Origin: Alphaproteobacteria bacterium
Lineage (GTDB): Bacteria > Pseudomonadota > Alphaproteobacteria > UBA8366
Assembly: GCA_030743445.1 (NCBI GenBank)
Contig: JASLSL010000355.1
Span: forward strand, 1-17,376
DNA length: 17,376 nucleotides
Reading direction: 5' to 3'
A model generated the notes under the pieces. The model searched no databases, was not told the DNA's origin, and saw only the letters and a list, made by a program, of their open reading frames with translations. Shown piece by piece: positions 1 to 6,490 of this stretch. A program made the position numbers and the translations under genes. The stretch's first letter is position 1; each line of letters opens with the position of its first letter.

Positions 1-16
1 ATTTCCGAGATTTGCC

Positions 17-967
17 CTAGTGAATTTCAAAATAGTAGCACGTGATCTCGCCCGACAGCCGGGTCAGGGCAAGCTGCAGCTTGTCGAGGAACACGTGCAA
101 CCGTCTTCGCGTGACCTTTTCGCCAAGGCCCGTGTTGAGAGTGAAGACCAAATGATTGCGTGCACCGTCGATGCCCTCGTGCCGCGGCAGGTCGTGACGC
201 GCGGCGAGTACCTCGAGAAGCTGCGTGACCCGGTCGACGCAGAGTGCCACCGCCCGCGGGAAGCCATGATCGAAAAGCAGGAAGGCGGCGATGGTGCGCG
301 GCTCCAGTCCGCTCGGATGGAGGCTGCGGAAGGCATGATAGGCGGCGACCGACCGCAGCAGCGCGTTCCATTGCACGGTGCTGATCGCGTCCTCCGCGGC
401 GTCGGATGCGGTCAATCGCTCGTAGCCCATCTGCAGGACGCGGGTCGTTTGATCGGCGCGCTCGATATATTTCCCGATGCTGTAGAAGCAACGCGCCGGC
501 CCGCGGAAGAAGGTGCCCTCGGTGATGCCCTCGAAGGTCTGGCACGCTTCCTTGATCTCGCCGCAGCGCCGGGATACCTGGCTCGGCCGCAGGTCGCGTT
601 GGGTCAGCCCCGCGATCCGGCCATGGACGATGTTCAAATGGGTCCACATCTCGGTGCTGATCAGGTGGCGAACGGAGCGCGCGTTTTCGCGCGCCATCCG
701 CACCGCCGCGGCGATCGAGGTCGGGTTGTCGCGCTCCAGAATATAGAAGTTCAACACCGCGGCGGAATCGGCCTTGTCGTGGGATTCGGAAAAACGCTCG
801 GTATCGGAATAAAGCTCCAGGACCCGTTGCCAGTCGGGCTCGCCATGGGCCTCGCGTGTGTAGGTCTCGTTAATGTCGAGGATGCGGGCGATGTTCTCGG
901 CCCGCTCGATGTAGCGGGCCATCCAGAAGATGTTCTGGGCGAAGCGGGCAAGCAAACTACTAGGCAA
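17..967 (-). CDS. alpha-E domain protein (DUF403 family)
   Basis: A 316-residue protein that matches the alpha-E family along its whole length: an N-terminal FAQNIFWMARYIERAENIAR segment, a central helical region with YSIGKYIERADQTTRVL, and a helical C-terminus. The family is all-helical and cytosolic with no assigned reaction. It is known to occur beside circularly permuted ATP-grasp proteins and transglutaminase-like proteases, in operons proposed to make or process a peptide or amide tag. The start used is a TTG at 967-965, because family members begin just before the FAxNxFWMxRYxERAEN motif and no ATG lies upstream of it. This start overlaps the stop of the ATP-grasp gene by 8 bases (TTGCCTAG), which suggests translational coupling. 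The stop TAG lies 16 bases from the window edge, so any downstream transglutaminase gene would be outside the window. Confidence 0.9.
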   Translation of the reverse strand: MPSSLLARFAQNIFWMARYIERAENIARILDINETYTREAHGEPDWQRVLELYSDTERFSESHDKADSAAVLNFYILERDNPTSIAAAVRMARENARSVRHLISTEMWTHLNIVHGRIAGLTQRDLRPSQVSRRCGEIKEACQTFEGITEGTFFRGPARCFYSIGKYIERADQTTRVLQMGYERLTASDAAEDAISTVQWNALLRSVAAYHAFRSLHPSGLEPRTIAAFLLFDHGFPRAVALCVDRVTQLLEVLAARHDLPRHEGIDGARNHLVFTLNTGLGEKVTRRRLHVFLDKLQLALTRLSGEITCYYFEIH

Positions 968-2426
968 GGACCCAGGTATCCTTCGATCCGCCGCCTTGCG
1001 ACGAGTTGACGATCAACGACCCGCGCCGAAGCGCGACCCGGGTCAGCCCGCCGGGCAGCAACCAGGTCGCGTCCCCGGTGATCGCGAACGGCCGAAGATC
1101 CACGTGGCGCGGCTCGACGCCGTCGGCGACCAGGGTCGGCGAAACCGAGAGCTTGACCATCGGTTGGCTGATGAAGTTCGCGGGATCGGCCTTGAGCTTG
1201 GCCCGGGTCTCGCTCAGGGTGCGCCGCCCGGCGCGCGGACCGATCACGACGCCTTCGCCGCCGGCCTCGCCGACCGGCTTCACCACCAGCTGGTCGAGCC
1301 GGTCCAGGGTCAGCTTGAGGCCTTCGGGCTCGCGGCAGATATTGGTCTCGACGTTCGGCAGGATCGGGTCCTCGCCGAGGTAGTAGCGAATGATCCGCGG
1401 CATATAGGCATAGACCGCCTTGTCGTCCGCGACCCCGGTGCCGACCGCGTTGGCGAGCGTCACGTTGCCCTTGCGGTAGGCCTCGAACAGGCCCGGCACG
1501 CCCAGCGTACTGTCGCGCCGGAACGCCTTGGGGTCGAGAAAATCGTCGTCGATCCGGCGATAGATCACGTGCACCGGCTCGAGCCCGCGGATGGTCTTCA
1601 TCAAAACCCGATCGTCCTCGACCACCAGATCCTGGCCCTCGACCAGCGGCGCACCCATCTCGCGGGCCAGGAAGACGTGCTCGAAATAGGCACTGTTGTA
1701 GACCCCGGGTGACAGCAGGGCCACGGTCGGATCGCCGACCCCGTCGGGACCGACGGCGCCGAGCGCCTTCGAGAGTTGGCGGCCGTAGTCGTCGACGTCG
1801 GCGATCGGCATCTCGGCGGCGAGATCGGGAAACGCGCGCATCATCAAATGCCGGTTCTCGATCACGTAGGACACGCCGGACGGGGTTCGGGCATTGTCCT
1901 CGAGCACGCAGAGCCGGCCCTTTTCGTTGCGTACGATATCGGTGCCGCAGATGTGGACGTAGGTGCCCTTCGGCGGATCGAAGCCGCACATTTCCGGCCG
2001 GTAGTTGTCGTTGCCGAGCACGAGCTCCGCCGGCACCACCCCGTCGGCGAGGATCTTCTGGCCGTGATAGATATCCTGCAGGAACAGGTTTAGGGCCGCG
2101 ACCCGCTGTTGGACGCCGAATTCGATCTGGCGCCAGTCCTTGCGTGACAGGATGCGGGGGATGACGTCGAACGGCAGGATCCGGTCGATCGCCTCGCGGT
2201 CGCTGTAAACCGTGAAGGTAATTCCGAGATTGAGCAGTTCGCGTTCCGCATCGCGCGCCCGGCGGCGCAGCATGGCGAGGTCGAGCCGGTCGAGCCGGTC
2301 GCGCACATGGCGCGTGTGCGACAATCCCCGCCGGCCGAAGAGCTCGCAATAGAACTCGCCGGGATCGTATCGGGCGAGTGTACCGTTCCCGTGGCCGCTT
2401 GGCCGTCTTTTGCGACGCTGCGCCAT
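960..2426 (-). CDS. Circularly permuted type 2 ATP-grasp protein
   Basis: A 488-residue protein of the DUF404/DUF407 circularly permuted ATP-grasp group, predicted to ligate a carboxylate to an amine using ATP. Its substrate is not known. Visible family blocks, in order, are LEDNARTPSGVSYVIENR, LLSPGVYNSAYFEHVFLA, a glycine-rich nucleotide loop VVKPVGEAGGEGVVIG, DLRPFAI, and a C-terminal NSSQGGGSKDTWVL. The reading frame stays open to 2519, but the ATG at 2426 is preferred: it has a G-rich Shine-Dalgarno (GGGGGG, 2431-2436) four bases upstream and begins a typical basic N-terminus (MAQRRKRRP). It is the first gene of a two-gene unit with the alpha-E gene. No signal peptide or membrane segment is visible, so the protein is probably cytosolic. 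Confidence 0.92.
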   Translation of the reverse strand: MAQRRKRRPSGHGNGTLARYDPGEFYCELFGRRGLSHTRHVRDRLDRLDLAMLRRRARDAERELLNLGITFTVYSDREAIDRILPFDVIPRILSRKDWRQIEFGVQQRVAALNLFLQDIYHGQKILADGVVPAELVLGNDNYRPEMCGFDPPKGTYVHICGTDIVRNEKGRLCVLEDNARTPSGVSYVIENRHLMMRAFPDLAAEMPIADVDDYGRQLSKALGAVGPDGVGDPTVALLSPGVYNSAYFEHVFLAREMGAPLVEGQDLVVEDDRVLMKTIRGLEPVHVIYRRIDDDFLDPKAFRRDSTLGVPGLFEAYRKGNVTLANAVGTGVADDKAVYAYMPRIIRYYLGEDPILPNVETNICREPEGLKLTLDRLDQLVVKPVGEAGGEGVVIGPRAGRRTLSETRAKLKADPANFISQPMVKLSVSPTLVADGVEPRHVDLRPFAITGDATWLLPGGLTRVALRRGSLIVNSSQGGGSKDTWVLA

Positions 2427-2538
2427 AGCACCCCCCAGGCCTGAGACTATAAGCCGAAATGGCGGCTTCGCGCGCGCAAAGATGACGCGGGACCGCTTTG
2501 GCCGTCGGCCCTGACGCACTCCGGCAAGACCACCTCGC

Positions 2539-2569
2539 GTGACGATGAGGTGGTGTGACGCCTTATAAT
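2539..2569 (+). promoter_or_regulatory. Possible sigma-70 type promoter toward selA
   Basis: A perfect TATAAT stands at 2564-2569 in otherwise GC-rich sequence, facing selA. The best upstream hexamer, GTGACG at 2539-2544, is a poor -35 at a 19-base spacing. If used, the transcript would run through repeat R1 and have a leader of more than 200 bases. The -10 is clear by eye, but promoter function is inference. Confidence 0.25.
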
Positions 2570-2575
2570 TCTGAC

Positions 2576-2706
2576 GTCATCCCGGGCGCAGCGAAGCGGA
2601 GACCCGGGACCCATTCCGGAAAACTTACGAGCGAGCCATGTGGTCAGTCGATCCTCCGGACTGGGTCCCGGATCGGTTCCGCTTCGCGGAACAGTCCGGG
2701 ATGACG
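2576..2706. repeat. Foldback repeat R1
   Basis: A 131-base inverted structure. The outer arms CGTCATCCCGG (2576-2586) and CCGGGATGACG (2696-2706) are perfect complements. Inside them, GCGAAGCGGA (2591-2600) pairs with TCCGCTTCGC (2678-2687), and GGGACCCATTCCGG (2607-2620) pairs with CCGGACTGGGTCCC (2657-2670) with one mismatch. The same GTCAT(T/C)CC...GG(A/G)ATGAC plan recurs in R2, R3 and R4. No coding capacity is apparent. Confidence 0.85.
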
Positions 2707-2797
2707 AAACAGCGAAAAGATACCCGAGATTGACGCACGCCCGCTCCGGGCCTAGCCTCCCTGTTGACTCGCACAGCGCTGCAGGTCCGTGTCCTCG

Positions 2798-4204
2798 ATG
2801 TCTGAAGCCGAACAAAACCTTCAATCCGCGATCCCCTCGGTCGATCGCCTGTTGCGCGCTGCCCCCGTCCTGGCGCTGGTCGAGGCCTATGGCCGGCCGG
2901 CGGCGAGGGACGCGGTGCGCGCGGTCCTGGCCGAGCTGCGCGAGGAGTTGGCCGTAGGCGGCGCGGCGCCCGACGAGGCCGGGATCGCCGCCCGGGTCGA
3001 GGCGAGCCTCGTGGAACTGATGCGGCCGACCCTGAAGTCCGTGTTCAACCTGACCGGGACAGTGCTGCACACCAATCTCGGCCGGGCGCCGATGGCCGAG
3101 GTTGCGGCCGAGGCCGCGGCGGCGGCGGCGCTGGGCGCCCTCAACATCGAATTCGACCTCGCCCGGGGCAAGCGCGGCGAGCGCGATTCCCATCTCGAGG
3201 CGCGCATTTGCCGTCTGACCGGGGCCGAGGCCGCGACCGTGGTCAACAACAACGCGGCGGCGGTGCTGCTGGTGCTGAACTCGCTCGCCAACCGCAAGCA
3301 GGTGCCGGTGTCGCGCGGCGAGTTGATCGAGATCGGCGGCGCCTTCCGGATGCCCGACGTGATGGCGCGGGCCGGCTGCAAGCTGGTCGAGATCGGCACC
3401 ACGAACCGCACCCACCTGAAGGACTATGCGGCGGCAATCGGCCATAAGACCGCGTTGGTGATGAAGGTCCACACCAGCAACTACAAGGTCGAGGGGTTCA
3501 CGGCGGAGGTTCCAGAGGCCGAGCTCGCCGCGCTCGCCCACGAGCACGGCTTGCCCTTCGTCGTCGATATCGGCAGCGGCATGTTGGTCGACCTCGCCGA
3601 CTTCGGCCTGCCGCACGAGGCGACGCCGCGAGAGACGCTTGCCGCCGGCGCCGACCTGGTCACCTTCAGCGGCGACAAGCTCCTCGGCGGGCCGCAGGCG
3701 GGGATCATCGCCGGGCGGAAGGATTTGGTGGCGAAGCTCAACCGCAACCCGCTGAAGCGCGCGCTCAGATGCGGCAAGATGACCATCGCCGCGCTCGGCG
3801 CCACCCTGGCGCTCTACGAGGATCCGGAGCGGTTGGCGGAGCGGTTGCCGGCCTTGCGGCTGCTGTCGCGCGACGCGGGCGAGATCGAGGCGCTGGCGAA
3901 GCGTCTGGCGCCGAAGCTCGCGGCGGCACTCGCGGGCCGGGCGGAGGTCGAGGTGGTGGCGTGCATGAGCCAGATCGGCAGTGGTGCTCTCCCGGTCGAC
4001 GCCCTGCCGAGCTTCGCCGTGTCGCTGGCGCCGACCGGCAAGAAGAGCGCCGGCGCCGCCCTCAATCGCCTCGCCGCCGCGTTCCGCGGATTGCCCCGGC
4101 CGGTGATCGGGCGCATCCAAGACGACCGCCTGTCCTTCGACCTGCGCTGTCTCGAGGACGAGGCCGGCTTCCTCGACCAGCTCAGCCAGCTCGCCGTCAA
4201 ATGA
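2798..4204 (+). CDS. selA: L-seryl-tRNA(Sec) selenium transferase (selenocysteine synthase)
   Basis: SelA is a cytosolic PLP enzyme that converts Ser-tRNA(Sec) to Sec-tRNA(Sec) using selenophosphate. The 468-residue product is close to the usual 460-470. The N-terminal region has the SelA pattern RLLRAAPVLALVEAYGR, followed by FNLTGTVLHTNLGRAP, a VVNNNAAAVLL segment, and the PLP-lysine block FSGDKLLGGPQAGII. The lysine is residue 294 from this start, matching the position in E. coli SelA (295). Start choice: ATG at 2798 is preferred over an in-frame GTG at 2789. Both have only a weak CAGG upstream, so this is not certain. The stop TGA lies within ATGA at 4201-4204, which would be a start overlap with selB if the repeat in the spacer were absent. 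selB follows, as in most bacteria that use selenocysteine. Confidence 0.95.
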   Translation: MSEAEQNLQSAIPSVDRLLRAAPVLALVEAYGRPAARDAVRAVLAELREELAVGGAAPDEAGIAARVEASLVELMRPTLKSVFNLTGTVLHTNLGRAPMAEVAAEAAAAAALGALNIEFDLARGKRGERDSHLEARICRLTGAEAATVVNNNAAAVLLVLNSLANRKQVPVSRGELIEIGGAFRMPDVMARAGCKLVEIGTTNRTHLKDYAAAIGHKTALVMKVHTSNYKVEGFTAEVPEAELAALAHEHGLPFVVDIGSGMLVDLADFGLPHEATPRETLAAGADLVTFSGDKLLGGPQAGIIAGRKDLVAKLNRNPLKRALRCGKMTIAALGATLALYEDPERLAERLPALRLLSRDAGEIEALAKRLAPKLAAALAGRAEVEVVACMSQIGSGALPVDALPSFAVSLAPTGKKSAGAALNRLAAAFRGLPRPVIGRIQDDRLSFDLRCLEDEAGFLDQLSQLAVK

Positions 4205-4212
4205 TCGTCGCC
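4201..4212 (+). repeat. Direct repeat, left copy (flanks R2)
   Basis: ATGATCGTCGCC covers the last base of the last selA sense codon, the selA stop and eight further bases. It is identical to 4377-4388, the first four codons of selB. The two copies bracket foldback repeat R2 and look like a 12-bp target duplication. That origin is inference; the 12-base identity is read directly. Confidence 0.8.
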
Positions 4213-4225
4213 GAAAATTTCCGCC

Positions 4226-4347
4226 GTCATTCCCGCGAAAGCGGGAATCCATGCCTGAGCGCTCCGGTAAGGCACGTTGTTGCGAGTGTATTGATCTCAG
4301 GCATGGATTCCGGATCGATCTCGCTTCGCGATCCCGTCCGGAATGAC
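4226..4347. repeat. Foldback repeat R2 (selA/selB spacer)
   Basis: The outer arms are GTCATTCC (4226-4233) and GGAATGAC (4340-4347). The core is a 16-bp perfect inverted repeat, GGAATCCATGCCTGAG (4244-4259) against CTCAGGCATGGATTCC (4296-4311). Each side also folds locally: ATTCCCGC-GAAA-GCGGGAAT at 4229-4248, and ATTCCGGA (4307-4314) with TCCGGAAT (4337-4344). The core is shared with R4. The hairpins lie in the selA-selB transcript and could stabilise it or attenuate it, but no T-run typical of an intrinsic terminator follows. Confidence 0.9.
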
Positions 4348-4376
4348 ATTCATGTTGTTTGTCGAATTTCGAGCCC

Positions 4377-4388
4377 ATGATCGTCGCC
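4377..4388 (+). repeat. Direct repeat, right copy (flanks R2)
   Basis: A second exact copy of ATGATCGTCGCC, here the start codon and codons 2-4 of selB. See the left copy at 4201-4212. The identity ends at exactly 12 bases on both sides. Confidence 0.8.
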
Positions 4389-6302
4389 ACCGCCGGACAT
4401 ATCGACCATGGCAAGACCGTGCTGGTGAAGGCGCTGACCGGGGTCGACACCGACCGCCTGCCGGAGGAGAAGGCGCGCGGGCTCTCGATCGATCTCGGCT
4501 TCGCGTACTTGGAGAACCCGGACGGCTCGGTGACCGGCTATGTCGACGTGCCCGGGCACGAGCGTTTCGTGCGCAACATGCTGGCCGGGGTCAGCGGCAT
4601 CGACTACGCGCTGTTGGTGGTGGCGGCCGACGACGGACCGATGCCGCAGACCGAGGAACACCTGGCGATTCTCGACCTGTTGGGCGTCGGCGCGGGCGCG
4701 GTCGCGCTGACCAAGATCGACCGGGTCGACGCGGCGCGCCGCGAGGAGGCCGCCGAGGAAATCGAGCTCCTGCTCGCCGGCACCCGCCTCGAAGGGGCGG
4801 AGGTGTTCCCGGTCTCGGGCCCGAGCGGCGAGGGGGTGCCGGCGCTGAAAGCGCACCTCGAAGCGGTCGCCGCGGCGCTGCCGGGGCGCGCCGCGGACGG
4901 CACTTTCCGGCTCGCGGGCGATCGCTGTTTCACCATGCCGGGCGCCGGGCTGGTGGTGACCGGCACCGTGTTCTCGGGCGCTGTCGCCGTCGGCGACCGC
5001 CTGCTGCTGACCCCCGCGGACCGCGAGGCGAGGGTGCGCAGCATCCACGCCCAGAACCGGGAGTCCGAGACCGGCCAGGCGGGCCAGCGCTGCGCCCTCA
5101 ACATCGCGGGCCAAGGGTTGAGCCGCGCCGTGGTCCATCGCGGTGACTGGGTGGTGGCGCCCTCGGCGCACGCCCCGACAAGGCGGATCGACGGACGCGT
5201 TCGCGTGCTCGCCTCGGAAGACTGCCCGTTGCGTCATTGGACGCCGATGCACCTGCATCTCGCCGCCGCCGACATCACCGGCCGGGTCGCGGTACTCCAT
5301 GGCCGCGCCATAGCACCCGGCGAAAGCGGCCTTGTGCAACTCGTCCTCGACCAACCGGTCGGCGCGCTTTGGGGCGACCGGTTGATCCTGCGCGACCAGT
5401 CGGCGCGGCGCACCATGGCCGGAGGTAGGGTGATCGATCCCGCCGCACCGGCGCGCGGCCGCTCCCGGCCGGAGCGGCTCGAGGCCTTGGCCGCGATGGA
5501 GATCGCCGAGCCGGCGGAGTCTCTCGCGGCGCTCCTGGACTGTTCGCCCGCCGGGCTCGACCTCGCCGCCTTCGCCACCTCGCGCAACCTGACGCCGGCC
5601 GCCGCCGAGGCGCTGTGGCGCGCGGCGCAGCTGGTCCGCACCGGCCGGGCCGAGGCGCCGACCGGCTTTTCGCCCGGCGGCTGGGCGTCACTTCGGGACG
5701 AAACCCTCGCCGCCCTCGGTCGTTGGCACGAGGAACGCCCCGACGATCCGGGACCGGGCGAGGACCGCCTGCGTCGCGCACTCGGCGTGCGGGTGCCGGA
5801 AGAGGCCTTCAACGCGGTGGTCATCGAGCTGGTGCGCGAGGAGAAGATCGCGCGCGATGCCTCCAGCTTGCGCCTCCCCGGCCACCGCGCCGCGATGACC
5901 GCCGAAGAGCAGCGCATCTGGGAGAAGGTCCGCCCACTCCTGGAGGAGGGCGGGCTGCGCCCGCCGCGCGTGCTCGAGCTCGCCGCGGCGATCGACCTGG
6001 AGGCCGGCGCGATGGAGCGCTTCCTCAACCGCGCGGCCCGGCTCGGCATGGTCATGCGGGTCGCCAAGAACCGGTTCTATCCGCCCGACGCGCTCGCCGG
6101 GCTCGCCCGGATCGCCGAGGAGTTGGCGGGCGAGGCCGAGGACGGCTCGTTCTACGCCAAGGACTACCGCGACCGCAGCGGCATCGGCCGCAACGTCACG
6201 ATCCAGGTCCTGGAGTATTTCGACAAGGCCGGCTTCACGCGGCGCCAGGGCGAAGCCCGCGAGATCGTCGCCCCGGCCAAGGAGATTTTCGGGCAGCCCT
6301 AG
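4377..6302 (+). CDS. selB: Selenocysteine-specific elongation factor SelB
   Basis: SelB is a GTPase that brings Sec-tRNA(Sec) to the ribosome at UGA codons marked by a SECIS hairpin. The product is 641 residues, against 614 in E. coli. The P-loop AGHIDHGK is at residues 6-13, DVPGH at 57-61 and a TKID guanine-specificity motif at 112-115. These are followed by EF-Tu-like beta-barrel domains and a long C-terminal region expected to contain the winged-helix domains that bind SECIS RNA. The frame opens at a TTG at 4359, but ATG 4377 is preferred because family members begin MIVATAGHIDHGK. A Shine-Dalgarno is not obvious before it, as expected if the gene was once coupled to selA by an ATGA overlap and later separated by repeat R2. 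The stop is the TAG at 6300-6302. Confidence 0.95.
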   Translation: MIVATAGHIDHGKTVLVKALTGVDTDRLPEEKARGLSIDLGFAYLENPDGSVTGYVDVPGHERFVRNMLAGVSGIDYALLVVAADDGPMPQTEEHLAILDLLGVGAGAVALTKIDRVDAARREEAAEEIELLLAGTRLEGAEVFPVSGPSGEGVPALKAHLEAVAAALPGRAADGTFRLAGDRCFTMPGAGLVVTGTVFSGAVAVGDRLLLTPADREARVRSIHAQNRESETGQAGQRCALNIAGQGLSRAVVHRGDWVVAPSAHAPTRRIDGRVRVLASEDCPLRHWTPMHLHLAAADITGRVAVLHGRAIAPGESGLVQLVLDQPVGALWGDRLILRDQSARRTMAGGRVIDPAAPARGRSRPERLEALAAMEIAEPAESLAALLDCSPAGLDLAAFATSRNLTPAAAEALWRAAQLVRTGRAEAPTGFSPGGWASLRDETLAALGRWHEERPDDPGPGEDRLRRALGVRVPEEAFNAVVIELVREEKIARDASSLRLPGHRAAMTAEEQRIWEKVRPLLEEGGLRPPRVLELAAAIDLEAGAMERFLNRAARLGMVMRVAKNRFYPPDALAGLARIAEELAGEAEDGSFYAKDYRDRSGIGRNVTIQVLEYFDKAGFTRRQGEAREIVAPAKEIFGQP

Positions 6303-6310
6303 TACATCGC
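6301..6310 (+). repeat. Direct repeat, left copy (selB 3' end)
   Basis: AGTACATCGC overlaps the last two bases of the selB stop. An identical 10-mer is at 6491-6500 in the last codons of the convergent PLP-enzyme gene. The pair brackets the 180-base repeat element between the two genes and reads as a target duplication; that reading is inference. Confidence 0.7.
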
Positions 6311-6490
6311 GCCCCCTCACCCTCCCACCGCTTCGCGGCGGGCCCCTCCCTCTCCCGTTTCCACGGGAGAGGGTCATTGCCGCCGAATTCGGCAGGGATA
6401 ATCCTCTCCCGCTTGCGGGAGAGGGTGACGAGCGAACGCGAGCGGGTGAGGGGCGAGCAAAGCGAGCGTGTAAGGGGGTAATCGGACGTC
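6311..6490. repeat. CCCTCTCCCG-type palindromic repeat element
   Basis: A 180-base intergenic element with nested hairpins. A perfect 11-bp stem is formed by CCCTCTCCCGT (6348-6358) and ACGGGAGAGGG (6363-6373). GCCGAATTCGGC at 6382-6393 is self-complementary. A 10-bp stem is formed by CCTCTCCCGC (6403-6412) and GCGGGAGAGG (6415-6424). The outer CCCCTCACCC near 6313 can pair with GGGTGAGGGG at 6444-6453. Elements of this look are widespread between genes in alphaproteobacteria. It lies between convergent genes and could act as a bidirectional transcript end, although no T-run is present. It shares no core sequence with R1-R4. Confidence 0.8.

Larger units (their letters stand above)
2427..2797. 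other. Divergent intergenic region, ATP-grasp / selA
   Basis: These 371 bases lie between two divergent gene units and carry no convincing gene. They hold an 8-bp hairpin (ACCACCTC at 2529-2536 with GAGGTGGT at 2547-2554), an isolated TATAAT at 2564-2569, and the foldback repeat R1 at 2576-2706. The last ~90 bases before selA have no further structure that I can see. Confidence 0.6.

Noticed and set aside
2576..2706. R1 as a CRISPR unit or a transposase-bearing insertion sequence
   Set aside because: There are no regularly spaced direct repeats and no coding capacity. The structure is a single foldback.
4201..4380. Small frame starting at the left ATGATCGTCGCC copy
   Set aside because: It begins with four selB-like codons but then reads through repeat R2 and stops within the selB start region out of frame. 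It is best explained by the direct repeat.
2447..4450. Minus-strand open frame of 667 codons covering selA
   Set aside because: It is antisense to a clearly recognisable selA, has low-complexity Arg/Gly/His/Leu-rich composition typical of shadow frames in GC-rich DNA, and shows no family motif.
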